Shown here in pieces: positions 34,408 through 43,366 of a stretch of 64,000 nucleotides of DNA; positions within the stretch are counted from its first letter, which is position 1, and every line of letters begins with the position of its first letter. Both the position numbers and the translations under genes were made by a program. Where the stretch lies: positions 62,001 through 126,000 of the forward strand of contig NZ_JAHHZN010000008.1 in assembly GCF_018760735.1 (NCBI RefSeq), in the 5' to 3' direction. A model generated the notes under the pieces. It was not told the DNA's origin, did not search any database, and saw only the letters and a list, made by a program, of their open reading frames with translations. Source of the stretch: Hymenobacter piscis (GTDB taxonomy: Bacteria; Bacteroidota; Bacteroidia; Cytophagales; Hymenobacteraceae).

Positions 34408-36555
34408 CTATCCGCCTTCGCTGAGTTTTTTGGCCAACGGTTTCGGGACGCCGGCACTGTTGAGCAGGCCACTCACCAGGCCCTGCCGCCAGAGGGTGAA
34501 CACCGAGTAGTGACGCTCCCGGCCCGAGTGCATACTGCCGGATTTCAGCGCCTGCCCGGGCCGGCGGGGATTGTTGTCGCGGATAACCAGGCCGTTGATG
34601 AGCGTGGTTTGTACCCGGTGCAAAACGCCCGGCTGGTTCCGGCGGTTGAGGCGCTGCAGCTTCAGATCAGAGTACCGGGCCCACATGGTGCCGCGGGCGG
34701 CCCGCTGGTCGAGCTGCATGCGGAACCGGATTTGCGCAATGCTGCCGCGGCGAAACCGGATGCCCCGGGTAGGTACAGTCATGGAATTGAGGATGGCCAG
34801 CGGGGCCGCGTAAAACGTGCCGCTGACCGTGTGCCGCCCGGTTGGGTCGAGCACATTGGCCCGCAGGGTTATCCGGGCCCAGCATTCCCCCTGGAGCAAA
34901 CCGGTGGCCTCGCCCGTGAGCGGACGGGCCGCCCGCATGCGGGCCGGGTCGTTGCTCACGTTGCGCAGCGTGGCGGCAAACCGGGAAATCTGCAGAATGC
35001 CCGGCTGCGCCTGCCGCGGGGCGCGGTACTGCGTTGTGATGGTTCCCCCGCGGATGCGGAACTCGTCGAGTCCGAACTGGAAAGGGAGCCGGCCCAGGGC
35101 CTCAGGGGTGATGTGGGACACGGCGGGGTTCTCGGGGAAGCGTCCGTCGCTGCGGGTACTGATGCGGGGGTGGTCCATGGTCAGCGTGCCGGCCCGCAGC
35201 TGGTGGCCGTTGGCGGCTGCGGCGAAATCGAGGCCCACCAAACGCACCACGGGCAACCGCGCCGTCAGGTGAGCCACCTGGTGGCCCTTGCCCCGCGCCA
35301 GCGCCACCACCGACCGCGTGGGCACCACCGCTACCTGCTGCAATTCCAGGCGCCGGGCCCGGGTATCGGCCCGCAGCTGCTGCCAGGAAAGGTGGTAGTA
35401 GGGGGCATCGAGGGTGGCCGTGGCCCGGCCGGTGCGCAGCCGCCAGGCTTCGGCATAAAAGATACTGGTTCCGGGCGGGCGGTAAGGCAGCACGCGCAGG
35501 CCGGAGCCCCGCACCTGCACGCGGTCTGCGGCCGGGGCCAGCCCGGTACCGGCCACGCGCAGGCGGCCGCTGGTGGCTACCAACGCGCCCAGGCGGCACT
35601 CGCGCAGGTAAGGAGCCAGCAACTCATGGAAGGGCGGCGGGGGCGTGGCGGGCAGCGTGAGGGCCAGGTGCGGGCGCCGGAACCCGAGCGTATCGGCCCG
35701 GAAGCGGCGGCGGCCAAGGGCGGCGGCATCGAGGCCGCGCAGCACCAGCTGGGGCAAAGCCAGGCTCACGCGCAGGGCCGCGCTGCGCCGGTTGTTAATG
35801 GGTTGGGTGGGATGAATGGCTACGGAATCGAGTACGAGCTGGCGGACGGTGGTAGCGAACCGCAGCCGCCCCAGACTTACGGTGTGGCCGGGCACCTGCG
35901 CCACCAGCCCCCGGGCCCGCCCCGCCACCGAAGCCGCGTAACCGACCCGGGCCGAATCGGCGGCGCCGGCCGCGCTCAGGCGCAGGTCTCGGACCGTCAG
36001 GTCGGCCCGGGCCAGGCGGCCCGCCGGTTGGGTGGCCGGCCCGATGCGGCCCGTAAGGTGGCGCACCGTCAGGTACTGCACCCGCAGGCCGGCGCCCGGT
36101 AGCTGCTCGTGCAAAGGCCGCGGGTCGTCGGCTTGCGGGAGACGGTCCAGGCTTACGGCCACTGAATCGAGGCGGAGGCGGCCGATGGGCACTTCCCGCC
36201 CGCGCACCAACGCCCACAGGCCCACGTCTTCGACCAGCACGCGGCCCAGGGCCAGCGCCAGCCGGGGCCGGCGGGCCGAATCGGTGCCCACGGTGCGCAG
36301 CTGCACCCGGCGCACCTCGGCCCGCTGGCGCAGCAGGCTGGTGCGCAAGTGCCCGATGCGCAGCTGGTAGCGGCCCTGGCTGGCCGTGCGCACCTGCTGC
36401 TCCAGCGTGCGTTGCAGCCAGGGGTCGAGCAGAAAGGTAACGGCGGCCCAGATCGTCACGGCCAGCCCCGCCAGCACACCCAGCAGCCCGCGGCCCCAGT
36501 GGCGACGCAGCCCCGACCCGACGCGGGAAGCAGCAAAGTGGGAGAGAACTGGCAC
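34408..36555 (-). CDS. AsmA-like membrane-anchored protein
   Basis: A 715-residue protein with a GTG start, one N-terminal membrane helix (about residues 20-45) and a long, Arg- and Leu-rich, repeating beta-type domain (RLRLDSVAVSLDRLP and similar strands). This is the layout of AsmA/DUF748-type proteins that span the periplasm and move lipids between membranes, but the match is topological rather than by motif. It ends KLSEGG. Single gene, divergent from the 2H phosphoesterase. Confidence 0.6.
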   Translation of the reverse strand: MPVLSHFAASRVGSGLRRHWGRGLLGVLAGLAVTIWAAVTFLLDPWLQRTLEQQVRTASQGRYQLRIGHLRTSLLRQRAEVRRVQLRTVGTDSARRPRLALALGRVLVEDVGLWALVRGREVPIGRLRLDSVAVSLDRLPQADDPRPLHEQLPGAGLRVQYLTVRHLTGRIGPATQPAGRLARADLTVRDLRLSAAGAADSARVGYAASVAGRARGLVAQVPGHTVSLGRLRFATTVRQLVLDSVAIHPTQPINNRRSAALRVSLALPQLVLRGLDAAALGRRRFRADTLGFRRPHLALTLPATPPPPFHELLAPYLRECRLGALVATSGRLRVAGTGLAPAADRVQVRGSGLRVLPYRPPGTSIFYAEAWRLRTGRATATLDAPYYHLSWQQLRADTRARRLELQQVAVVPTRSVVALARGKGHQVAHLTARLPVVRLVGLDFAAAANGHQLRAGTLTMDHPRISTRSDGRFPENPAVSHITPEALGRLPFQFGLDEFRIRGGTITTQYRAPRQAQPGILQISRFAATLRNVSNDPARMRAARPLTGEATGLLQGECWARITLRANVLDPTGRHTVSGTFYAAPLAILNSMTVPTRGIRFRRGSIAQIRFRMQLDQRAARGTMWARYSDLKLQRLNRRNQPGVLHRVQTTLINGLVIRDNNPRRPGQALKSGSMHSGRERHYSVFTLWRQGLVSGLLNSAGVPKPLAKKLSEGG

Positions 36556-36655
36556 GGCTGGGCTTACGACGGCAATCGGGGTCGCGGCTGAACTGACTGC
36601 ACATTTTTTTACCTTACCGTCCGACTGCCACGTAATCCAATCCGGCCGGAACGGC

Positions 36656-36663
36656 TACCTTGC
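36656..36663 (+). promoter_or_regulatory. Promoter -7-like box
   Basis: TACCTTGC, one base from TAnnTTTG, 79 bases before the 2H phosphoesterase start. Confidence 0.35.
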
Positions 36664-36741
36664 ACAGCGCCGAAGAACCCCGCCGGGATTTCGTTCGACT
36701 AACCGCCCAACCTATCGCCCGTGTTTGCAGTTAACTGCCCG

Positions 36742-37320
36742 ATGCTCGCCATAACTTCTCTGCTCAACGCCCAGAACGCGGACCGGATCAACCGGCTGAT
36801 CAAGAACCTGGAAACGGAATTTGGCCTCGACGACGTGCAGGCCACCCCCGATCCGCACATCACCTACCAGCTGGCCGGGGTGCGCAAGCGTAGCGCCCTC
36901 AAGCAGGTACTGCGCGAGGTGGCCCGCCACACCCAGCCCTTCGTGGCCCATACCAGCGGCCTGGGCGTGTTCCCGGGCCCCAACCCGGTTATTTACATCC
37001 CGGTGCTGCGCTCCGACGCCCTCAACCAGCTCCACCACCGCATTCTGCGCGCCACCGCGCCCCTGTGCCTGCGCACCGATAAGTTCAGCGGGCCCGACTG
37101 CTGGCTGCCCCACATTTCCCTGGCCCTGCACGATACTACGCCCGAGCTGCTGGGGCCCGTGATGCAGTACCTCAACCAGCAGACGTTCAATCTCAAGCTG
37201 GCCATTACCAACCTGGCCATTCTGCGGCAGGAAGACGATTTGTACGTGCCGGAAAAGATTTACGCCTTTGAGGGCCACAAGTACGAATCCTCCCCCACCC
37301 TGTTTGAAACGGCCCAATAA
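36742..37320 (+). CDS. 2'-5' RNA ligase / 2H phosphoesterase family protein
   Basis: A 192-residue protein with the two His motifs of the 2H phosphoesterase superfamily: DPHITY near residue 37 and LPHISL near 118. LigT/ThpR-like members hydrolyse cyclic phosphates or ligate 2'-5' RNA; the true substrate here is open. The ATG at 36742 gives MLAITSLLN, preferred over a GTG seven codons earlier. Length is normal for the family. Confidence 0.85.
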   Translation: MLAITSLLNAQNADRINRLIKNLETEFGLDDVQATPDPHITYQLAGVRKRSALKQVLREVARHTQPFVAHTSGLGVFPGPNPVIYIPVLRSDALNQLHHRILRATAPLCLRTDKFSGPDCWLPHISLALHDTTPELLGPVMQYLNQQTFNLKLAITNLAILRQEDDLYVPEKIYAFEGHKYESSPTLFETAQ

Positions 37321-37416
37321 GCCGCCGGCCGGCCGAATGTGAATCCGGGCGTGTACTTTTGGACGCCGGTCCCGACTTTTGCCGGCTCTCCTACATCTTT
37401 CTGCTTTCTTTTGCCC

Positions 37417-37878
37417 ATGTACCAACCCATTCTGCTGCTGCACTCCTGGACGCGCTGGCTCGTCCTTGTTTTTGGTCTGATTGCCATTTTCCGCGCTTTC
37501 GCCGGCTGGCAGGGCCGCAAGCCCTGGGTGGGCGCCGACAACGGCATGGGTGCCGCCTTCGTGGGCTCCATGCACCTGCAGCTGCTGCTGGGCATCATCC
37601 TGTACTTCATCAGCCCCTACGGCGTGAAGGCCTTTGAAACGGCGGGCAGTGCCGTTATGAAAGACCCGACCGGCCGCTTTTTCGCCGTGGAGCACCTGGT
37701 GGGCATGCTGCTGGCCGTGGTGGCCGCCCAGGTGGGCCGTACCCTCTCCAAGAAAGCCTCCGACCCCGTACTCAAGCACAAGAAGGCCTTCACCTGGTTT
37801 CTGGTTGCACTAATCCTGGTATTAATTATGATTCCCTGGGGCATATGGAACCCGGCCCGCCCGGTATTTCACGTTTAA
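37417..37878 (+). CDS. Four-helix membrane protein (cytochrome-b561-like topology)
   Basis: A 153-residue protein with four hydrophobic segments. LLHSWTRWLVL in the first, an HLQLLLG in the second and FFAVEHLVGMLL in the third put His residues inside helices, as in diheme cytochromes b. The similarity is one of pattern; proteins like this are often labelled cytochrome b in Bacteroidetes. A good terminator follows. Confidence 0.65.
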   Translation: MYQPILLLHSWTRWLVLVFGLIAIFRAFAGWQGRKPWVGADNGMGAAFVGSMHLQLLLGIILYFISPYGVKAFETAGSAVMKDPTGRFFAVEHLVGMLLAVVAAQVGRTLSKKASDPVLKHKKAFTWFLVALILVLIMIPWGIWNPARPVFHV

Positions 37879-37908
37879 ACCGCCGGATAAGGCCGGTTTG
37901 GTTGTTTA

Positions 37909-37940
37909 TAAAAAGGTCGGCCCCGGGGTCGACCTTTTTT
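37909..37940 (+). terminator. Rho-independent terminator
   Basis: AAAAAGGTCG ... CGACCTTTTTT, with GCCCC/GGGGT in the centre, 31 bases after the stop of the membrane protein. Confidence 0.75.
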
Positions 37941-37953
37941 AGTTATTCCATGA

Positions 37954-37980
37954 TTGACATTCTCTAAATTTCTATATTGG
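37954..37980 (+). promoter_or_regulatory. Possible promoter of lipoprotein gene
   Basis: TTG at 37954-37956 and TATATTGG at 37973-37980 are 16 bases apart. The spacing is slightly short and the -7 box has one mismatch. It is the best candidate upstream of 38018. Confidence 0.35.
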
Positions 37981-38017
37981 CTACCCGCATCCCATCCTTC
38001 TCACCCCTTTCCATCCT

Positions 38018-38491
38018 ATGAAAAAGCTTCTACCTCTGGGCCTGCTGCTGCTGCTGGGCTGCGAGCAGGCCGCCACTTCCGACGTGCAGCCCGCTGCTGC
38101 CGCCGCTGCCGCGCGGGCTTCCGTTTCCGTTGATTCGTACATGCGCGGCTTCGCCCTCTACGATCAGTGCATCTGGGGCTACGGGGCCTGCGCCGTGGCC
38201 GTTACGGAGGCCAACTCGCCCGAGGCAACGGGCCGGACCAGTAGCGCCCCCTCACGCATTCCGCGCGTACGCCTTACGCTGAGCCCGAGCCGGCTGCACG
38301 TGCAGTTCCTGACCCCTTACGATCCGGACGTGAAGCGTATCACCATCCGGCCCGGGGAGGAGTTCTTCGTGGCCCAGCCGGAAACCGACGCCCTGGGCGC
38401 CCACGCCATCAAAGTAAAAAGCGGCACGTATCCTGTTGATACGAACTGGGGTGAACACGGTGGAGTCCGCTTCAACGTGCAGGTGTACTAG
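38018..38491 (+). CDS. Hypothetical lipoprotein
   Basis: A 157-residue lipoprotein: MKKLLPLGLLLLLGCEQ has the lipobox Cys at residue 15. An Ala-rich linker (about 25-36) leads to a beta-rich domain with CIWGYGACAV (two Cys that could pair). Function unknown. It sits alone between a terminator and a 345-base gap. Confidence 0.65.
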   Translation: MKKLLPLGLLLLLGCEQAATSDVQPAAAAAAARASVSVDSYMRGFALYDQCIWGYGACAVAVTEANSPEATGRTSSAPSRIPRVRLTLSPSRLHVQFLTPYDPDVKRITIRPGEEFFVAQPETDALGAHAIKVKSGTYPVDTNWGEHGGVRFNVQVY

Positions 38492-38747
38492 CGCCTGAAA
38501 CAACAGTTTAAGGGTTGGAAAGGGCGAAAATGCCGGCAAAAACGCTACCAGCAAGACTGGCATTTCCGTTCCTGACTCAGGTAGCGCTACACCCAACAGG
38601 GGCTTTCCGCCCGCCCTCTGCCCGAAGACCGGGGCCCGCCCCCGGAGGCCTTCTGCCGTGGTCTGCGGGGGGCAGGCGGATTTGTAACAGTCGTGCCAGG
38701 GCCGTAGGTTTACCGTTCTGCCTTCCGGCAGCATCCCTCCGGGACAG
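38492..38747. other. Intergenic, no gene seen
   Basis: GC-rich sequence without a coding frame of natural composition and without a clear palindrome family copy. It ends at the -7 box of the next gene. Confidence 0.4.
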
Positions 38748-38755
38748 TACTTTTG
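38748..38755 (+). promoter_or_regulatory. Promoter -7 box of cell-wall amidase
   Basis: TACTTTTG, an exact -7 match. It overlaps the most upstream possible start (TTG at 38753), which therefore cannot be translated from this transcript and supports the later start at 38837. Confidence 0.5.
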
Positions 38756-38836
38756 CCCGGTGTGCTGCCCGTCCGGTACCCGGCCTTGGGGAGGGCGCGG
38801 CATTCGTTGCCCGGTTTTTGCGCCCGGCTGGCCCCG

Positions 38837-39874
38837 GTGCTTTTTCTCTCGTCAACCCTGTTGCTTTTGCGTTTTTCCGTTCTCGTTGGTCTGCTGTTTC
38901 TGATTTGTCCGGGGGTACTTGCCCAGCGGGTGCCTGCCACCGTGGTGGCCCGTCCCGGCGACGGGGCCCACGCCCTGCTCCGCCGCTACGGCCTCACCTC
39001 CAGCCAGCACTTCCAGCAGTTTCTGACGCTCAACAAGGCCAACCTGACCGCCGGCAACGGCCTCGTGGCGGGCCGCACCTACCGCCTGCCCACGGGCGCG
39101 GTTACGCCCGCCCGCCCGGCCCCTCCGGTTAGCGCCTCGGCACTGCAAGCCCCGGTTTTCGGCCCTTCCTACGCCCGGGTAATTGTCCGCGACCGGGCGC
39201 TGCGCGGGGCCGTGTACTACCTCTCGGCCGGGCACGGCGGCCCCGATCCGGGGGCTATTGGCAAGTACGGGGCCTACCGCCTGGCCGAGGATGAGTATGC
39301 CTACGACGTGACCCTGCGCCTGGCCCGGGTACTGTTGGAGCACGGCGCCACGGTGTACATGCTGGTGCAGGACCCCAACGACGGCATCCGCGACGCGAGC
39401 ATCCTGCCCATCGACCACGACGAGGTGACCTACCCGCACCAACGCATTCCGCTCAGCCAGCTTCGGCGGTTGCAGCAGCGCATTGCCCAGGCCAACAAAC
39501 TCTACGCCCGCCACAAGGGGGCCTATCAGCGCCTGCTGGCCCTGCACGTTGATAGCCGGAGCGCGGGCCAGAACATCGACGTATTTTTCTACCACCACGC
39601 CAACAGCCCGGCCGGCCTGCGCCTGGCCCGCAACATCCACCAGGTATTCACCAACCGCTACCGCCGCGCCCAGCCGAATCGGCCCTACGCCGGCAATGTA
39701 TCGGAGCGCAGCGGCCTTTACGAGGTGCGCACCAGCCACGCCCCGGCCGTATTTATGGAGCTGGGCAACATCCGCAACGCCCGCGACCAGCAACGCTTCC
39801 TGCGCGCCGATAATCGTCAGGCCCTGGCCAACTGGATCTACGAAGGCCTGCTGGCCGACTACACGCGGAAATGA
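38837..39874 (+). CDS. N-acetylmuramoyl-L-alanine amidase with LysM-like domain
   Basis: About 345 residues. A hydrophobic leader (LLFLICPGVLAQ) exports it. A LysM-like module (VVARPGDGAHALLRRYGL ... LTAGNGLVAGRTYRLP) precedes an amidase_3 catalytic domain from about residue 125: the zinc His in LSAGHGGPDPGAIG, Glu in LAEDEYAYDV, His in LALHVDSR and the catalytic Glu in FMELGNIRN. It cleaves the amide bond between muramic acid and the stem peptide in cell-wall turnover. No ATG fits; GTG at 38837 is chosen because it starts the signal peptide and follows the -7 box. The start is uncertain. Confidence 0.82.
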   Translation: MLFLSSTLLLLRFSVLVGLLFLICPGVLAQRVPATVVARPGDGAHALLRRYGLTSSQHFQQFLTLNKANLTAGNGLVAGRTYRLPTGAVTPARPAPPVSASALQAPVFGPSYARVIVRDRALRGAVYYLSAGHGGPDPGAIGKYGAYRLAEDEYAYDVTLRLARVLLEHGATVYMLVQDPNDGIRDASILPIDHDEVTYPHQRIPLSQLRRLQQRIAQANKLYARHKGAYQRLLALHVDSRSAGQNIDVFFYHHANSPAGLRLARNIHQVFTNRYRRAQPNRPYAGNVSERSGLYEVRTSHAPAVFMELGNIRNARDQQRFLRADNRQALANWIYEGLLADYTRK

Positions 39875-39883
39875 GTTGCTGGT

Positions 39884-40068
39884 TGTCAGTTGTCAGTTGT
39901 CAGTTGTCAGTTGTCAGTTGTTAGTAAAAGAACGTCATTCCGAGCGGAGCCGAGGAATCTCGCGTGCTGATGTTGCAGTAGTAACTCAACGTCAGCACGC
40001 GAGATTCCTCGGCTCCGCTCGGAATGACGTTCTTCTACTGACAACCAGCAACTGACAACTGACAACTC
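39884..40068. repeat. Large nested inverted repeat (families E and B)
   Basis: Outer part: TTGTCAG in tandem on the left (39889-39922) and CTGACAA copies on the right. Inner part: 48-base arms from 39924 and to 40038 (AACGTCATTCCGAGCGGAGC...) that match with one mismatch. It separates the amidase and the convergent gene at 40071, whose stop it almost touches. Confidence 0.85.
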
Positions 40069-40070
40069 CA

Positions 40071-40412
40071 TTACGGGTTCATCAACAGGAAGAGCAGGTT
40101 GTGGTAGAGGACGCCCTGGTCGCCGTCGTAGATGCCGTCGAGGCCGGCGTCTTCCATAATGGCTTCTACCTCTTCGTAGTCCTGGAGGAAGTCTATTTCC
40201 ACTTCCTCCTCGCCGGGCACCTGGCTGTGGGTGAGGTAGCGGCGGCGCGGCTCGAGGGTGATGAAGAGCTTCTGATACTGGGTGCAGGCTACCAGCAGCG
40301 CCTGCCGGGCCTGAAGGGTTTCCTCGCCGTCCTCATCCTCGCCATGAACGTAGAAAGTCGTTTTTTCGGCTTCGGTCGTGTGCTGGAGGTAGGTCAGAAT
40401 ATCCAAGGACAT
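40071..40412 (-). CDS. Acidic hypothetical protein
   Basis: A 113-residue, very acidic soluble protein (EDEDGEE, EEEVEIDFLQDYEEVEAIME). No signal peptide and no recognised family. A -7-like TACCTTCG lies about 30 bases upstream. The divergent neighbour is the transsulfuration enzyme. Confidence 0.6.
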   Translation of the reverse strand: MSLDILTYLQHTTEAEKTTFYVHGEDEDGEETLQARQALLVACTQYQKLFITLEPRRRYLTHSQVPGEEEVEIDFLQDYEEVEAIMEDAGLDGIYDGDQGVLYHNLLFLLMNP

Positions 40413-40550
40413 GGCGCGGCGGGAAAGGGAGGGTGAGCCCGAAGGTACACGGTTGCAGTGGGAAATGCCGGCTTTTTTCGGGGCGGGTTCGCGGGAAACG
40501 GTAACTTCACGCTACCCAATTTTCCCACCCACCCTCCACTTCCCACCCGC

Positions 40551-41864
40551 ATGACCAACCCCACCGACCACGCCTGCATCAACGGGCAGCGCCTGAACCC
40601 CGAGAGCCTGATGATGAGCTACGGCTACACGCCCGCCTGGAGCGAAGGCGCCATCAAGCCCCCTATTTTCCAGACCTCCACCTTCGTATTCAGGAACGCC
40701 GAGGAGGGCAAAGCCTTCTTCGAACTGGCTTATGGCCTGCGCCAGCAGGGCCCCGACGAGGAAATGGGGCTGATTTACTCCCGCCTCAACAACCCCAGCC
40801 TCGAAATCCTGGAGCACCGCCTCACCCTCTGGGACGGGGCCGAGGAAGCGGCCTCCTTCGCCTCCGGTATGGCCGCCATCAGCACCACGCTGCTGGCCCT
40901 GCTGCAGCCCGGCGACGTGGTGCTGCACTCCGAGCCCGTGTATGGTGGCTCCGATTTCTTCCTGAAGAACGTGCTGCGCAAGTTCGGCATCGAGGCCGTG
41001 GGCTTCCGCCCCACCGCCACGCCCGCCGAAATGCGGGCCCAGGCCGCCGCTATTGCCCCCGGCCGCCTGGCCATGGTGTACGTGGAAACGCCCGCCAACC
41101 CCACCAACCACCTCATCGACCTGGAAGCCTGCGCCGCCCTGGCCCGCCAGTACGCCACCCCCGACAAGCCCGTGCGCTTCGTGGTGGATAATACCTTCCT
41201 GGGCCCCGTGTTCCAGCACCCGCTCCGGCACGGCGCCGACGTGGTGCTGTACTCGGCCACCAAGTTCCTGGGCGGCCACTCCGACCTCATTGCCGGCGCC
41301 GCCCTCAGCTCCCACGCCCTGATGAAGGAAATCAAGGCCATGCGCACGTTCATGGGCACCATGTGCGACCCCAACACCGGCTGGATGCTCATGCGCAGCC
41401 TCGAAACGCTCAAGCTGCGCATGGAGCGCGCCGCCCAGTCGGCCCAGGTAATTGCCGACTGGCTGCGCGCGCACCCGCTGGTAGAGCGCACCCACTACCT
41501 TACCCACCTCGAGCACAACCCCGCCCAGCAGGACATCTACCAGCGCCACTGCCTCTCGCCGGGCTCCATGATTTCGTTTGACATCCAGGGCGGCGAGGCC
41601 GAAGCCTTCCGCTTCCTCAATGCGTTGCGCCTCATCAAGCTGGCCGTGAGTCTGGGCGGCACCGAGAGCCTGGCCGAGCACCCCGCCACCATGACCCACT
41701 CCGACATCACCGTGGAGGACCAGAAGGAAATGGGCATCACCGCCCAGATGATTCGCCTGAGCATCGGCGTGGAAGACCCGCAGGACCTGATGCTGGATTT
41801 AGGCCAAGCGTTTGAGGCCGTGGGCGTGCCGCAAGCAGTGCGGGAGGTGGCGGAGGTAGCGTAG
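40551..41864 (+). CDS. Cys/Met metabolism PLP enzyme (transsulfuration family)
   Basis: A 437-residue PLP enzyme of the cystathionine gamma-synthase/methionine gamma-lyase family. IYSRLNNPSLEILEHRL and FASGMAAISTTLLAL are the cofactor-phosphate region, YVETPANPTNHLIDL and VVDNTFLGP the Asp-ring contact, and SATKFLGGHSD has the Lys Schiff base. GTESLAEHPATMTHSD is typical of the lyase branch. It makes or breaks C-S bonds of methionine, cysteine or homocysteine. Methionine gamma-lyase or cystathionine beta/gamma-lyase cannot be separated by eye. No sulfur operon surrounds it. Confidence 0.88.
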   Translation: MTNPTDHACINGQRLNPESLMMSYGYTPAWSEGAIKPPIFQTSTFVFRNAEEGKAFFELAYGLRQQGPDEEMGLIYSRLNNPSLEILEHRLTLWDGAEEAASFASGMAAISTTLLALLQPGDVVLHSEPVYGGSDFFLKNVLRKFGIEAVGFRPTATPAEMRAQAAAIAPGRLAMVYVETPANPTNHLIDLEACAALARQYATPDKPVRFVVDNTFLGPVFQHPLRHGADVVLYSATKFLGGHSDLIAGAALSSHALMKEIKAMRTFMGTMCDPNTGWMLMRSLETLKLRMERAAQSAQVIADWLRAHPLVERTHYLTHLEHNPAQQDIYQRHCLSPGSMISFDIQGGEAEAFRFLNALRLIKLAVSLGGTESLAEHPATMTHSDITVEDQKEMGITAQMIRLSIGVEDPQDLMLDLGQAFEAVGVPQAVREVAEVA

Positions 41865-41887
41865 GCCAGACCACATAAGGTTTGTGC

Positions 41888-42265
41888 ATGGAACGCGGCT
41901 ACCTCCTTGTTGAAATCGATATACCCCAGGACTGGGAACTGGATTTACTGGTCAAATGCCATGAGGTAGTCCGCTGGGCTTTTCCCGGTATCCTACCCGA
42001 GGCCTCAGGTAGTGCGTTTGATCTGATAGCCGTAACCAACCCGCATAATCCCGGGCTGGACCCGCACTATCCGGCCATTGGCATCCATTGCCCCGACCAG
42101 GCGGCCGAAGACTCTATAGCTGGCCTGCCGTTTTTTGACTTCTATGACCGCGCTAATCAATGGATTGCGGCAACCGGTCTGGAAGAGCTGAAACGCCACG
42201 CCTGCACCATTCACGATGTCAGCTGGTCCCTACTGAAAGCCCAACGTATGTATCCTGACCGCTAA
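41888..42265 (+). CDS. Hypothetical protein
   Basis: A 125-residue soluble protein (MERGYLLVEIDIPQDWELDL) without a signal peptide. It starts 23 bases after the PLP enzyme and ends at a strong terminator, so it may be co-transcribed. His- and Trp-containing motifs (HYPAIGIHCPDQ) are visible but no family is recognised. Confidence 0.6.
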   Translation: MERGYLLVEIDIPQDWELDLLVKCHEVVRWAFPGILPEASGSAFDLIAVTNPHNPGLDPHYPAIGIHCPDQAAEDSIAGLPFFDFYDRANQWIAATGLEELKRHACTIHDVSWSLLKAQRMYPDR

Positions 42266-42274
42266 AAAAAACAT

Positions 42275-42315
42275 CAAAAAGGCCCGCCGCTGAATCCAGC
42301 GGCGGGCCTTTTTAT
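42275..42315 (+). terminator. Rho-independent terminator
   Basis: AAAAAGGCCCGCCGCTG and CAGCGGCGGGCCTTTTT around a 4-base loop. The core is almost identical to the terminator at 43310. Confidence 0.85.
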
Positions 42316-42376
42316 ATAGTATTTCCTATTATTAATCTTTCAATCCTCCCGTCACCTGTTCTCTGCCTTCCGCAGC

Positions 42377-43285
42377 ATGCCCTCCGTTTCCCTACCTACC
42401 GCACCTGTTGCCGCGCATCAGTCCCATTCTTCAGAAGCGGCGCACACCTCTTCGGCCTGTCTGAATTGCGGCCACCCCGTGCCCGACCGGTTTTGCGGGC
42501 GTTGCGGCCAAGACGCCCACCACACCCACCGCTTCACGATGGCCGACATGCCCCACGACGTGCTGCACAGCATCTGGCACGTGGATAAGGGCATTCTGTA
42601 CACGTTGCGCACCATGATCCGCCGGCCCGGCCCTACCATCCGGGAGTATCTGGCCGGCAAGCGCGTCGACCATTTTCGGCCCCTGGCGCTGCTGTTTATG
42701 ATAACGGGTCTGTACGCGCTGCTGTCGTCGGTGCTGCACATTCAGATGATGCCGCCCCGCGACCCCACTATGCCCGAGGCAGTGTGGAAGATGCAGCAAG
42801 CTTCCACCGGCTTCTTCATGAAGTACCTGAGCTGGTGCTATGTGGCCATGGTACCGGTATGGGCGCTGTTTGCGCGGTGGTTTCTGCGGCGCGGCGGCTA
42901 CAACTACGCCGAATGTCTGATTATCGCGGCCTTTGTTACAGCCATCATCAACTTCTTTGCCTTGCTATACCTGCCAGTCATGTACACGTATAGCGGTACG
43001 CACCAGATTAGTATGGCCAGCATGTTGTTCATGCTGCCGGTGGTTGCCTACGCCACCTGGGCGTATGGCAGCTTGCTCAAGCACACTACCCTAAGCCTGG
43101 CCCGCCGCCTGTGGTGCGGCTTCATGACCTACATGCTAGGCTACATAGTCTGCGTGCTGGTGATTGTGATTACTACCTACGCCATCAACTGGTCTACTTT
43201 CAAAGAGGCTATGAAGCAGCAGATGGAGCAGCAACGGCTGCAGCAGGCCCGCGTCGGTAAGCCCGCTGCGGCGCTACTTCGGTAG
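42377..43285 (+). CDS. DUF3667 membrane protein
   Basis: A 302-residue protein. An N-terminal zinc-ribbon-like part has CLNCGHPV and FCGRCGQDA; then come DKGILYTLRTMIRRPGPTIR and EYLAGKRVDHFRPLALLF, the family hallmark, and about four to five membrane helices. It belongs to DUF3667, a Bacteroidetes-rich family of unknown role. It is isolated between two nearly identical terminators. Confidence 0.87.
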   Translation: MPSVSLPTAPVAAHQSHSSEAAHTSSACLNCGHPVPDRFCGRCGQDAHHTHRFTMADMPHDVLHSIWHVDKGILYTLRTMIRRPGPTIREYLAGKRVDHFRPLALLFMITGLYALLSSVLHIQMMPPRDPTMPEAVWKMQQASTGFFMKYLSWCYVAMVPVWALFARWFLRRGGYNYAECLIIAAFVTAIINFFALLYLPVMYTYSGTHQISMASMLFMLPVVAYATWAYGSLLKHTTLSLARRLWCGFMTYMLGYIVCVLVIVITTYAINWSTFKEAMKQQMEQQRLQQARVGKPAAALLR

Positions 43286-43309
43286 TTTTGCCCGTTCCTC
43301 AACAAACAC

Positions 43310-43350
43310 AAAAAAGTCCCGCCGCTGAATTCAGCGGCGGGACTTTTTTC
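43310..43350. terminator. Bidirectional terminator
   Basis: AAAAAAGTCCCGCCGCTGA pairs with TCAGCGGCGGGACTTTTTT, with A and T runs on both sides. It serves both the DUF3667 gene and the convergent deoxyhypusine-synthase-like gene. Confidence 0.85.
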
Positions 43351-43366
43351 AAGATGATGCGGAGGC

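Noticed and set aside
36721..36741. GTG start for the 2H phosphoesterase
   Set aside because: ATG at 36742 begins with the family's usual N-terminal strand.
39884..39930. Tandem TTGTCAG units as a possible CRISPR array
   Set aside because: Units are 7 bases with no spacers and no cas genes.
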